From NCBI RefSeq assembly GCF_022844465.1, contig NZ_JALHLP010000015.1, positions 42,111 through 106,110 on the forward strand: a stretch of DNA of 64,000 bases, read 5' to 3'. Shown one piece after another: positions 1-7,680 of the stretch. The position numbers and the translations under genes were made by a program. Each line of letters begins with the position of its first letter. The stretch's first letter is position 1. The notes under the pieces are model-generated. The model had not been told where the DNA came from, searched no databases, and worked only from the letters and a program-made list of their open reading frames with translations. This DNA is from Bradyrhizobium sp. (lineage in GTDB: Bacteria; Pseudomonadota; Alphaproteobacteria; Rhizobiales; Xanthobacteraceae).

Positions 1-2
1 TG

Positions 3-293
3 GAAGCGGCGATCGAGGCCGGCGCCGACGACGTGGCGTCGGGCGACGGCGGCCACGAGATCTACGCCTCGCAGGAAACCTTCCGCGAGGTCGCCAAGGC
101 GCTGGAGGCGAAGTTCGGCGAAGCCCGCAAGGCGGCATTAACCTGGAAGCCGCAGAACACGGTCGCGGTCGACGACGAGACCGGCGAGAGGCTGTTGAAG
201 CTGATGGACCTGTTGAACGAGCACGACGACGTCCAGAACGTGTACGCCAATTTCGAGATTTCCGACGCGCTGATGGCGAAGATGGGCGGGTAG
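3..293 (+). CDS. yebC: YebC/PmpR-family transcriptional regulator, C-terminal part
   Basis: This is the C-terminal 96 residues of a YebC/PmpR-family protein; the 5' end lies outside the window. The reading frame is open from base 3 and begins EAAIEAGADDV, a family hallmark. It continues through the YASQETF segment and ends with the D-D-V-Q-N-V-Y-A-N-F region typical of the C-terminal domain. YebC proteins are cytoplasmic and have been linked to transcription regulation and to relief of ribosome stalling at proline stretches. The position just upstream of ruvCAB is a common alphaproteobacterial arrangement. Family is well supported; the regulated targets are unknown. Confidence 0.93.
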   Translation, partial: EAAIEAGADDVASGDGGHEIYASQETFREVAKALEAKFGEARKAALTWKPQNTVAVDDETGERLLKLMDLLNEHDDVQNVYANFEISDALMAKMGG

Positions 294-344
294 CTGGTCT
301 CCGGCGTCGCTTCACACGCGGCTGTCGTCGCCCGACTTGCCGCC

Positions 345-500
345 TTCGCTAAAGCTCCGGCGTGCCAGCACGGCAAAGCCTCGGCGAAGCCTTGGCGTAG
401 CCGGGATCGCGCGATCCAGTATTCCAAAGGCCGTGGCGACCAAGCCGAGAGGCCTCGGCGTACTGGATCCCCGCTTTCGCGGGGATGACGTACGGAACGG
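345..500. repeat. Palindromic intergenic repeat (REP-like) between yebC and ruvC
   Basis: The 284-bp gap between yebC and ruvC holds no gene. It contains a 9-bp perfect inverted repeat, GATCCAGTA at 413-421 and TACTGGATC at 461-469. Next to it is a GC-rich hairpin with arms ATCCCCGC and GCGGGGAT around 468-486. This looks like the REP-type elements scattered in Bradyrhizobium-group genomes. Confidence 0.6.
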
Positions 501-577
501 GCTGAGCCCGACGGTTTGGCGGGGATCACCGTTCTCTTTATGTTTCGTTCACGATGCTCTGGCGTTATCACTAAGCC

Positions 578-1105
578 ATGACACCCCCACCGATTCGCCA
601 TCCCGTCCGGATCATCGGCATCGACCCCGGCCTGCGCCGCACAGGCTGGGGCGTGATCGAGACCGAGGGCAACCGGCTGGTCTTCATCGGCTGCGGCTCG
701 GTCGAACCGCCGGACGACCTGCCGCTGGCGAGCCGCCTGTTGGCGATCCATGAAGCGCTGGCCGCCGTGCTCGGCGAATTCAGGCCGGCGGAGGCCGCGG
801 TGGAGCAGACCTTCGTCAACAAGGACGGCGGCGCGACGCTAAAACTCGGCCAGGCCCGCGGCGTCGCCATGCTGGCGCCGGCGATGTTCGGCATATCGGT
901 GGCGGAATATGCCCCCAACCAGGTCAAGAAAACCGTGGTCGGCGCCGGCCACGCCGACAAGAACCAGATCGCGGTCATGCTGAAAATCCTGCTGCCAAAG
1001 GCGGAGCCGAAATCGGCCGATGCCGCCGACGCGCTGGCGATCGCGATCACCCACGCGCATCACCGCGGCGGCGCGGCGCTGCGGCTGAAGGTGGCCAGCC
1101 GATGA
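578..1105 (+). CDS. ruvC: Crossover junction endodeoxyribonuclease RuvC
   Basis: RuvC cuts four-way Holliday junctions symmetrically during recombinational repair, working with RuvAB. The 175-residue protein has normal family length. The N-terminal IIGIDPGLRRTGWG segment carries the first catalytic Asp, AAVEQTFV carries the Glu, and SADAADALAIA near residue 150 carries the last acidic pair. The ATG at 578 is the only start that keeps the N-terminal strand, although no strong Shine-Dalgarno sequence precedes it. The stop overlaps the ruvA start (ATGA), indicating translational coupling in a ruvC-ruvA-ruvB operon. Confidence 0.97.
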   Translation: MTPPPIRHPVRIIGIDPGLRRTGWGVIETEGNRLVFIGCGSVEPPDDLPLASRLLAIHEALAAVLGEFRPAEAAVEQTFVNKDGGATLKLGQARGVAMLAPAMFGISVAEYAPNQVKKTVVGAGHADKNQIAVMLKILLPKAEPKSADAADALAIAITHAHHRGGAALRLKVASR

Positions 1106-1719
1106 TCGGTAAACTCAAAGGCCTGATCGACTCCTACGGCGAGGACTATGTGATCCTCGATGTCGGCGGCGTCGGCTATCAGGTGCATTGCTCCGCGCGC
1201 ACGCTGCAGGCGCTGCCGTCGCCGGGCGAGGCCGCGGTGCTCTCGATCGAGACCTATGTCCGCGAGGACCAGATCAAGCTGTTCGGCTTTCGCAGCGACG
1301 TCGAGCGCGAATGGTTTCGCCTGCTGCAGACCGTGCAGGGCGTCGGCGCCAAGGTCGCGCTCGCCGTGCTCTCGACCTTGACGCCGGCCGAGCTGGCGAA
1401 CGCGATCGCGCTGCGCGACAAGGCCGCGGTGACGCGCACCCCCGGCGTGGGCCCGAAAGTCGCCGAGCGCATCGTCACCGAATTGAAGGACAAGGCCCCC
1501 GCCTTCGCCACGGTCGATCCGGCGCTGGTGCATCTGTCCGGCGCCATCGACCATGACCGCGCGCCGCGTCCGGTCACCGACGCCATTTCGGCGCTGGTCA
1601 ATCTCGGCTACGGCCCGCCGCAGGCGGCGGCCGCCATTGCCGCGGCCTCGCGCAGCGCCGGCGAGGGAGCGCAGACCGCGCAGCTGATCAAGCTGGGATT
1701 GAAGGAACTGGCGAAGTGA
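1102..1719 (+). CDS. ruvA: Holliday junction branch migration protein RuvA
   Basis: RuvA binds the Holliday junction as a tetramer and loads the RuvB motor. The 205-residue protein starts MIGKLKGLIDSYGEDYVILD, the usual OB-fold opening. It has the helix-hairpin-helix segments VQGVGAKVALAVLS and TPGVGPKVAERIVTEL, which contact DNA. The C-terminal RuvB-binding domain follows an acidic/Pro linker and includes ALVNLGYGPPQAAAAIA. It overlaps ruvC by 4 bp and its stop overlaps the GTG start of ruvB, so the three genes are translated as one coupled unit. Confidence 0.97.
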   Translation: MIGKLKGLIDSYGEDYVILDVGGVGYQVHCSARTLQALPSPGEAAVLSIETYVREDQIKLFGFRSDVEREWFRLLQTVQGVGAKVALAVLSTLTPAELANAIALRDKAAVTRTPGVGPKVAERIVTELKDKAPAFATVDPALVHLSGAIDHDRAPRPVTDAISALVNLGYGPPQAAAAIAAASRSAGEGAQTAQLIKLGLKELAK

Positions 1720-2765
1720 ACCCGCCCCCCCGCATTGTCACCCCCGAGCGCCGCTCCGACGATGTCGGCGACACCGCGCTGCGTCCGCAATTGCTGTCCG
1801 AGTTCGTCGGCCAGGCGCAGGCCCGCGCCAACCTCTCGATCTTCATCGAGGCCGCGCGCAAGCGCAGCGAGGCGCTGGACCATGTCCTGTTCGTAGGCCC
1901 CCCGGGCCTCGGCAAGACCACGCTGGCGCAGATCGTCGCGCGCGAACTCGGCGTCGGCTTTCGCGCCACCTCGGGCCCGGTGATTGCCAAAGCCGGCGAC
2001 CTCGCCGCGCTGTTGACCAATCTCGAGGAGCGCGACGTATTGTTCATCGACGAGATCCACCGCTTGAGCCCGGCGGTCGAGGAAGTGCTGTATCCGGCGA
2101 TGGAGGATTTTCAGCTCGACCTCATCATCGGCGAGGGGCCGGCGGCGCGCTCGGTCAAGATCGAGCTGGCGAAATTCACTCTCGTCGGTGCCACCACGCG
2201 CGCGGGCCTGTTGACCAATCCCTTGCGCGACCGCTTCGGCATTCCGGTTCGCCTGAATTTTTACACCGAGGAGGAGCTGGAGAGGATCGTCACCCGCGGT
2301 GCCCGCGTGCTCGGCATTGGCATCACGCCTGACGGCGCCAACGAGATCGCGCGCCGCGCCCGCGGCACGCCGCGGATCGCCGGCCGGCTGCTGCGGCGGG
2401 TGCGGGATTTCGCTTCGGCGGCGGACGCCAGCTCGATTGATCGGGCCATCGCCGACCACGCGCTGAGCGCGCTGGAGGTCGACGCCGCCGGCCTCGACGC
2501 CATGGACCGGCGCTACCTCACGACGATTGCGATGAACTATGGCGGCGGGCCGGTCGGCGTCGAGACCATGGCGGCGGCGCTGTCGGAGCCGCGCGACGCC
2601 ATCGAGGACATCATCGAGCCGTTCCTGATCCAGTGCGGCTATTTGCAGCGCACCCCGCGCGGCCGGCTCCTGACCGCGCACGCCTTCCGCCATCTCGGCC
2701 TCGCCGAACCCGCACGCGATCCCGCGCAGTTCGGGCTGTTCGGCGGCGGCGACAGCGACGATTGA
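1716..2765 (+). CDS. ruvB: Holliday junction branch migration ATPase RuvB
   Basis: RuvB is the hexameric AAA+ motor that drives branch migration with RuvA. The 349-residue protein has Walker A GPPGLGKTTLAQ near residue 65, Walker B LFIDEIHRL, the sensor segment GATTRAGLL, and a C-terminal winged-helix domain ending RTPRGRLLTAHAFRHLGL. The start is a GTG that overlaps the ruvA stop (GTGA). Length and motifs are complete. It is the last gene of the ruvCAB operon; a 222-bp gap follows. Confidence 0.97.
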   Translation: MNPPPRIVTPERRSDDVGDTALRPQLLSEFVGQAQARANLSIFIEAARKRSEALDHVLFVGPPGLGKTTLAQIVARELGVGFRATSGPVIAKAGDLAALLTNLEERDVLFIDEIHRLSPAVEEVLYPAMEDFQLDLIIGEGPAARSVKIELAKFTLVGATTRAGLLTNPLRDRFGIPVRLNFYTEEELERIVTRGARVLGIGITPDGANEIARRARGTPRIAGRLLRRVRDFASAADASSIDRAIADHALSALEVDAAGLDAMDRRYLTTIAMNYGGGPVGVETMAAALSEPRDAIEDIIEPFLIQCGYLQRTPRGRLLTAHAFRHLGLAEPARDPAQFGLFGGGDSDD

Positions 2766-2818
2766 CCGCGTCGAACCGGGTCGCGGCAACAGCGCACTAA
2801 CGTTAAAGCACTCGCGCA

Positions 2819-2985
2819 GTGCTTGGCGTGCTGCCTTCCGATGAACTTAAGGCCCGCCTCGACGCGCTGATTGGAGACGACCGCTGGTGAGAAGCTGCCG
2901 AAGCCCTGCTGACGAACTGCACGAAAGCACCCGAATTCGGGCTCAATCCAGCCCCACCCTGGCCGCGCATCACGACTGAAAGATC
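2819..2985 (+). pseudogene. Possible small gene remnant with an internal stop
   Basis: Between ruvB and the phosphoesterase one frame reads VLGVLPSDELKARLDALIG, then DDRW, a TGA at 2888-2890, and continues in the same frame as EAAEALLTNCTKAPEFG and further. The composition on both sides of the stop looks protein-like, so this may be a decayed gene with one nonsense mutation. I do not recognise the family. It could also be chance coding-like sequence in GC-rich DNA. Confidence 0.22.
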
Positions 2986-2987
2986 AC

Positions 2988-3899
2988 ATGGTATCTCGCC
3001 GTCATTTTCTGAAGTTCATGGGTGGGCTGGGCGCGCTCGGCGTCTCCACCACCGCTTACGGGTTCAGCGCGCCGGTGGTGCGGCTGCGCGTCGCGCGCTA
3101 TCATATCTCGCCGCCGAAATGGCCGGCGGGCCTGCCGCTGCGGATCGCCGCCATCGCCGACCTTCACGCCTGCGATCCCTGGATGTCGCTCGATCGCATC
3201 GCCGCCATCGTCGAACGCACCAACGCGCTGACGCCCGACGTCATCGTCCTGCTCGGCGACTACGTCGCCGGGCATCGCCACGTCACCCGCTTCATTCCCG
3301 CCGAAGAATGGGCGGGTGTATTGGCCGGATTGAAGGCGCCGCTCGGCGTGCATGCCGTCCTCGGCAACCATGACTGGTGGGACGACAAGACCGTGCAGCG
3401 CGAGGGGCAGGGGCCGACGGTCGCGCGCCGCGCGCTCGAAGCCGCCGGCATCCCGGTCTATGAAAACGACGTCGCGCGCCTGAGCAAGAACGGTCACCGG
3501 TTCTGGCTGGCCGGGCTCGGCGATCAACTTGCCTACATGCCGGCGCGCCGGTTCCGCCCGCTCAAGCGCATCGGCGTCGACGATCTCGGGGCGACGCTGG
3601 CCAAGGTCAGCGACGACGCGCCGGTGATTTTGATGGCGCACGAGCCCGACATCGCCTCGCGCGTGACCTCGCGGGTCGCACTTCAGCTTTCCGGGCATAC
3701 CCATGGCGGCCAGGTGCGCATGCTGGGCTGGTCGCCGATCTCGCCGTCCGGTCAGCAACTGGCCTACGGCCACATCCGCGGCAAATGCGACGTCGTCGTC
3801 TCCGGTGGCCTCGGCTGCAGCATCATGCCGTTCCGCCTCGGCGTGCCCCCGGAAATCGTGCTGGTGACGCTAGGCTCCGCCGCGCCGGCGGTAGCGTAG
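2988..3899 (+). CDS. Tat-exported metallophosphoesterase (YaeI-like)
   Basis: A 303-residue calcineurin-like phosphoesterase that probably hydrolyses a phosphodiester or pyrophosphate in the envelope. The N-terminus MVSRRHFLKFMGG is a twin-arginine signal followed by a short hydrophobic stretch. The five metal-binding blocks are all present: IADLHACD, LLGDYVAG, VLGNHDWW, LMAHEPD and SGHTHGGQ. This pattern matches the YaeI/LpxG-like group, some members of which act on UDP-diacylglucosamine, but the substrate here is unproven. It is separated from ruvB by 222 bp, so it is probably transcribed on its own. Confidence 0.88.
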   Translation: MVSRRHFLKFMGGLGALGVSTTAYGFSAPVVRLRVARYHISPPKWPAGLPLRIAAIADLHACDPWMSLDRIAAIVERTNALTPDVIVLLGDYVAGHRHVTRFIPAEEWAGVLAGLKAPLGVHAVLGNHDWWDDKTVQREGQGPTVARRALEAAGIPVYENDVARLSKNGHRFWLAGLGDQLAYMPARRFRPLKRIGVDDLGATLAKVSDDAPVILMAHEPDIASRVTSRVALQLSGHTHGGQVRMLGWSPISPSGQQLAYGHIRGKCDVVVSGGLGCSIMPFRLGVPPEIVLVTLGSAAPAVA

Positions 3900-3922
3900 C
3901 CCTCGATAGGCATGGAAATCTA

Positions 3923-3947
3923 CATCAATTGATGCTATCTTTGATGC
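3923..3947 (+). promoter_or_regulatory. Candidate vapBC operator
   Basis: A perfect 12-bp palindrome CATCAATTGATG (3923-3934) lies 26 bp upstream of the vapB start, and TTGATGC is repeated directly at 3930-3936 and 3941-3947. VapB antitoxins usually bind inverted repeats in their own promoter, so this is a plausible autoregulatory site. A GGAGG Shine-Dalgarno sequence follows at about 3949. Confidence 0.4.
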
Positions 3948-3960
3948 CGGAGGTGGTGCG

Positions 3961-4152
3961 ATGAGAACCACAATTGCGATTGACGACGAGTTGTTCGCCA
4001 AGGCCCAGGAATATGCCGGCCTTACCGAAAAATCGGCTGTAGTACGCGAGGCGTTGAAAGCCTTTGTCGAGCGCGAGGCTGCGCGCCGACTTGCGCGGAT
4101 GGGGGGAACGCAGCCTGACGCCAAGGCGCCGCCACGACGTCGTTTCGACTGA
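3961..4152 (+). CDS. vapB: VapB-type antitoxin
   Basis: A 63-residue antitoxin of the VapB group (type II VapB antitoxin Pfam family). MRTTIAIDDELFAKAQEYAG forms the DNA-binding ribbon-helix-helix strand and helix, and KSAVVREALKAFVEREAARR the second helix. The basic C-terminal tail probably wraps the toxin. A strong GGAGG ribosome site precedes the ATG. It overlaps vapC by one base (TGATG), the classic toxin-antitoxin arrangement. It should neutralise the downstream PIN toxin and repress the operon through the palindrome just upstream. Confidence 0.88.
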   Translation: MRTTIAIDDELFAKAQEYAGLTEKSAVVREALKAFVEREAARRLARMGGTQPDAKAPPRRRFD

Positions 4153-4523
4153 TGGTGCTGGTCGATACGTCAATCTGGATCGACCACTTCCGCCGTACCG
4201 ATTCGCAACTGGTCGAAGTCCTTGATCGCGGCGATGTCGTTATGCACCCATTCGTGCTTGGCGAGCTGGCGTTGGGAAACATCACGGGTCTCGACGGGAT
4301 GATCGACGACCTCAACAGGCTTGCGCAAGCCACCGTGGCAAGTGCTGCTGAAGTACTGAGATTCATAGGGGATCGCAAATTGTCGGGATCGGGCATCGGC
4401 TATGTCGATGCGCATCTGTTGGCTGCCGCGGCGCTGACACCGGAGACGTTGATCTGGACGAGAGACAAGCGGCTGTTCGTTGTAGCCCGAGCTCAATCGC
4501 TCTCCGTTGAAAACTGGAAGTAG
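4152..4523 (+). CDS. vapC: VapC-type PIN-domain ribonuclease toxin
   Basis: A 123-residue PIN-domain endoribonuclease, the toxin of the pair with the preceding gene. The acidic active-site residues are visible: Asp in MVLVDTSIWID, Glu in FVLGELALGN, Asp in GIGYVDAHLLAAA, and Asp in LIWTRDKRL near the end. VapC toxins cleave tRNA or rRNA in a metal-dependent way when the antitoxin is lost. It is intact and of normal length. The ybgC start lies one base after its stop, so vapBC may be cotranscribed with that housekeeping gene. Confidence 0.9.
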   Translation: MVLVDTSIWIDHFRRTDSQLVEVLDRGDVVMHPFVLGELALGNITGLDGMIDDLNRLAQATVASAAEVLRFIGDRKLSGSGIGYVDAHLLAAAALTPETLIWTRDKRLFVVARAQSLSVENWK

Positions 4524-4524
4524 C

Positions 4525-4968
4525 ATGACGCCCCATCTCGACGGCGAGATACACTGTGGCCGCCACCACATGCAGGTCCGCGTCTACTACGAGGACACCG
4601 ATTTTTCCGGCATCGTCTATCACGCCAATTATCTGCGCTTCATGGAGCGCGGCCGCACCAACCATCTCAGGCTGATGGGCGCCGGCCAGCAGGCGCTTTT
4701 CGAGCAGGCGCACGAGGAAACCCCGGGCTTCGCCTTCGTGGTGCGTTCGATGCAGCTCGACTTCCTGCGGTCGGCGCGCATGGACGATCTGCTCGACGTG
4801 GTGACCTGGCCGGTCGCGGTCAAGGGCGCCTCGATCACGCTGGCGCAAGAGGTGCGACGGGCCGGGGAGGTGCTGGTCAGGGCCGAGGTCCGCGTCGCCT
4901 TCATCCGCGAGGGGCGGGCGCAGCCGATCCCGAAATCGCTGCGGCTGTTGATGAAGGCCGTGGATTGA
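4525..4968 (+). CDS. ybgC: Tol-Pal associated acyl-CoA thioesterase YbgC
   Basis: A 147-residue hotdog-fold thioesterase. VRVYYEDTDFSGIVYHANYL carries the catalytic Asp of the 4-hydroxybenzoyl-CoA thioesterase family, and RFMERGRTNHLR follows. YbgC proteins hydrolyse short acyl-CoAs or act with acyl carrier protein, and are usually encoded just before tolQ. Here tolQ is about 19 kb away. The ATG at 4525 is preferred because a GGAAG site sits 5 bases upstream inside the end of vapC; a longer TTG start at 4507 is possible but would overlap vapC. Confidence 0.93.
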   Translation: MTPHLDGEIHCGRHHMQVRVYYEDTDFSGIVYHANYLRFMERGRTNHLRLMGAGQQALFEQAHEETPGFAFVVRSMQLDFLRSARMDDLLDVVTWPVAVKGASITLAQEVRRAGEVLVRAEVRVAFIREGRAQPIPKSLRLLMKAVD

Positions 4969-5037
4969 GATTGGGCCCTCCGGGATAGACGCTCCGTACC
5001 GCTCGGCATGCGTCGGCGCCGGACTGACGCTCCGCGC

Positions 5038-5141
5038 CTAGAGCATCATCCGGAAAAGTGTGCAGCGGTTTTCCGAAAAGATCATGCTCAAACAAAGAGC
5101 TAAAGCGCGATGATGATTCATCCCAATCTCATCGGGCTTCA
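5038..5141. repeat. Interspersed hairpin repeat, copy A
   Basis: First of four copies of a repeat that starts CTAGAGCATNATCCGGAAAA, continues with a segment containing GCGGTTTTCCGAAAAG and GATCATGCTCAAAC, and ends in an imperfect hairpin (AAGCGCGATGA against TCATCGGGCTT). It sits between the convergent genes ybgC and the MFS transporter, where it could act as a bidirectional terminator. Related copies are at 14803-14906, 39121-39185 and 58726-58830. Confidence 0.85.
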
Positions 5142-5143
5142 GG

Positions 5144-6406
5144 CTAGCGGGCGGGACTCAACGTTGCGCGCTGATAGCGCAGCCACAGCACGGCGCCGGC
5201 GGCGGCGAGCATGAACAGCACCGAGAACCAGTTCAGCGGTTGCCAGCCCCAGCGATCCTGCAGAAAGCCCGCCATGAAGCTCGATGTGGCGGTGGTGCTG
5301 AACACCAGGAGGTCGTTGAGCGCCTGGGTCTTGCCGCGCTCGTTCGGTCGGTAGCAGGTCGTCACCAGCGTGGTGGCGCCGACGAACAGCAAGTTCCAGC
5401 CGACGCCGTTGACGGTGAGCGCGATCCGGAAGTTCCATTCGGAGAGGCCTGACAGCGCCGCCGCGACGCCGATCAGCATCAGCGCGACCCCCCAGGCCAT
5501 GACAGTCGTGGCTCCGTACCGGTTGATCAAATTGCCGGTGAAGAACGACGGCACGAACATGCCGAGCACATGCATGAAGATGACCCAATGGGCTTCCGCA
5601 TGCGGAAATCCGCAGCCGACGATGGCCAGCGGCGAGGCGCTCATGATGAAGGACATGGTGCCGAACGCCAGCATGCCGGCCATTGCCGCCGCGATGAAGC
5701 GCGGTTGGCTCGCGATCACCAGCAGCGGTCGCGGCGGCGCGACGGCCTCCGTAGGGCTCGCGGTCGACGCAGCCGCCGCGACCGATGGAAAGCGGATGAA
5801 GGCCATGATCGTAAAGACGATCAGATGCAGGGCGAAAATGGCGGCATAGGTCGCAAGATAGAGCGGCATCGTCAGGTCGTGCGTCGCGCGCACCAGGCTC
5901 GGCCCAATCACGGCGGCGGCGACGCCGCCGGCGGTCACCCACGAAATCGCCTTGGCCCGGTAATGCAGCGGCACCAGTTCCGCCGCCGCGAAGCGGTACA
6001 TCTGCAGGCATGCCACCGCGTAGCCGAGGATCAGGCCGCCGGCGCACATGATCAGGAAATTGCCGGCGTATAACCCGACGCACATCACGGCGGCACCCGC
6101 CATGCCGAACAGCGAGCCGACGCGAAACCCGACGCCTCGGCCGATCCGCTGCATCAGCAGCGCCGCCGGAAACACCCAGATCATGACGCCGATATGCTGC
6201 ATCGTGACTGGCAGATTGGCGAGATCGGGGCGATGATAGAAAGTGATGACGGATAGCCCCGTCGCCGCGAACATCATGGTGTTGCAGGATTGGCCGATCG
6301 CCTGGCAGCAGGCCAGCAGCAGCAAATTGCGGTGCGCGCGCCGGTCGAGCCCCGGCTCCGGATCGGCTTCCGGCGCTAATCCGGCGTGGGGGTTCAGCGC
6401 ATCCAT
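5144..6406 (-). CDS. MFS transporter
   Basis: A 420-residue major facilitator superfamily permease with about twelve predicted membrane segments, for example LLLLACCQAIGQSC, LIMCAGGLILGYAVACLQMY and MFSVLFMLAAAGAVLWL-like runs. The loop between helices 2 and 3 has MQRIGRGVGFRVGSLFGMAG, a variant of the MFS motif with Gly and Arg residues. The substrate is unknown. A charged N-terminal tail precedes the first helix. The gene is convergent with ybgC and its stop lies right at the edge of repeat copy A; upstream it is divergent from the MBL hydrolase. Confidence 0.85.
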   Translation of the reverse strand: MDALNPHAGLAPEADPEPGLDRRAHRNLLLLACCQAIGQSCNTMMFAATGLSVITFYHRPDLANLPVTMQHIGVMIWVFPAALLMQRIGRGVGFRVGSLFGMAGAAVMCVGLYAGNFLIMCAGGLILGYAVACLQMYRFAAAELVPLHYRAKAISWVTAGGVAAAVIGPSLVRATHDLTMPLYLATYAAIFALHLIVFTIMAFIRFPSVAAAASTASPTEAVAPPRPLLVIASQPRFIAAAMAGMLAFGTMSFIMSASPLAIVGCGFPHAEAHWVIFMHVLGMFVPSFFTGNLINRYGATTVMAWGVALMLIGVAAALSGLSEWNFRIALTVNGVGWNLLFVGATTLVTTCYRPNERGKTQALNDLLVFSTTATSSFMAGFLQDRWGWQPLNWFSVLFMLAAAGAVLWLRYQRATLSPAR

Positions 6407-6657
6407 TGTTGTTTTTGCCCAGATCTCGGGAGGCCGCGCGGCGGCGGGCCGCGGCGAAGCGGTGCCTGACGTTCTCTAGCAAAAAGGATGGCCGCTCAAG
6501 CCGGCAGGGGAAGAATCCTGCTGCTTTGGCCTGCGCTGGAGGCATGACTGTTCTGTGAGTGTTGATAGGCCGGTCAGATCGCGTAAGTTCACCGCGCGGG
6601 TCAAGCCGAGGCGCCGGCTTGAATTCATGCGGGACCAACCGCCGCCGGGGACAACCA

Positions 6658-7680
6658 ATGCCCGATGATCTGACCTTCACGGTGCAGCGGCCGCCGGCCT
6701 ATGGCGAATTGACCGATGTCCTGCCTGACATATTCTGGGTCCGGCTGCCGGTGCCGACGGTGCCCAATCACGTCAATTGCTGGCTGCTCGACAACGGTCC
6801 GGGCTGGACGCTGGTCGATTGCGGCTTGAATACCGACGACACGTTCGAGATATGGGACAAACTGTGGCGCGGGCTGTTGCGCAGCCGCCCCCTGCAGAAC
6901 CTTGCCTTCACGCATGCGCATCTCGATCATTTCGGCCTGGCCGGATATTTCGCCAAGGAAATGAAATGCGCGGTGCGCCTGCCGCTGGCCGAATGGCTCA
7001 GCGGATGGAAGATGTGGCATGAGCGGGAAGAGGGGGCGGACGAGCATTTCGCGGCCTTCCTGACGCGAAACGGCGCCAGCGATGACGATACCGCCCGAGT
7101 CATGGAGGCCCAGCGCCGCTCGAAATTCCTCGGCCTGCGGCCGCCGCGCGAATTCATCCGACTTCGCGACGGCGACGTGGTCGCCATGGGAAAACGGGAG
7201 TGGCGGGTGATCACCGCAAGCGGCCATTCGGCCGAACACGCCCTGTTCTATTGCGAGCGCGACAGGATCCTGATTTCCGGCGATCAGGTGCTGTCGCACA
7301 TGGCGCCCTCGGTGATCGCGCCCCCGGCGCAGCCGCAGGCCAACCCGATGCAGGACTATCTGGATTCGCTGACGCGGCTTGAGGCGCTGCCTGCGGATAC
7401 GCTGGTGCTGCCGTCGCACGGCCTGCCGTTTCGCGGGCTCCATGCCCGGCTCGCCCAATTGCGCGAGCACCATCTGGCGCGGCTCGACGACGTCGCTTCC
7501 GTGATCGCCGGCCGGACCACGGCGTTTGCGGTCGCGCAGGAAGTGTTTCCGCGGGTGCTGTATGCCAGTCCGCGCCAGGCCCTTGGCGAAGCGCTCGCCC
7601 ATCTGAACATGCTGGCCTCGCTCGGGCGGCTGGCGCGCGAGGTCAACGCCGATGGCGCGATCAGTTTTGCCCCGGTGTGA
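6658..7680 (+). CDS. MBL-fold metallo-hydrolase
   Basis: A 340-residue metallo-beta-lactamase-fold hydrolase. FTHAHLDHFGLAGY provides the HxHxDH zinc motif near residue 85; later ligands are His in TASGHSAEHALF, Asp in LISGDQVL and His in LPSHGLPF. A C-terminal extension of about 80 residues resembles the winged-helix end found in glyoxalase-II-like and LACTB2-like members. The substrate is not known. The ATG at 6658 is preferred over a far upstream start because the conserved fold begins soon after it. The stop overlaps the next gene (GTGA), so it is coupled to a DHA2-type transporter. Confidence 0.87.
   Translation: MPDDLTFTVQRPPAYGELTDVLPDIFWVRLPVPTVPNHVNCWLLDNGPGWTLVDCGLNTDDTFEIWDKLWRGLLRSRPLQNLAFTHAHLDHFGLAGYFAKEMKCAVRLPLAEWLSGWKMWHEREEGADEHFAAFLTRNGASDDDTARVMEAQRRSKFLGLRPPREFIRLRDGDVVAMGKREWRVITASGHSAEHALFYCERDRILISGDQVLSHMAPSVIAPPAQPQANPMQDYLDSLTRLEALPADTLVLPSHGLPFRGLHARLAQLREHHLARLDDVASVIAGRTTAFAVAQEVFPRVLYASPRQALGEALAHLNMLASLGRLAREVNADGAISFAPV

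Noticed and set aside
4901..5095. Short ORFs containing FEHDLFGKPLHTFPD near the interspersed repeats
   Set aside because: The same peptide appears wherever the repeat is translated in one frame (also near 14840 and 58760), so it reflects the repeat and not a gene.
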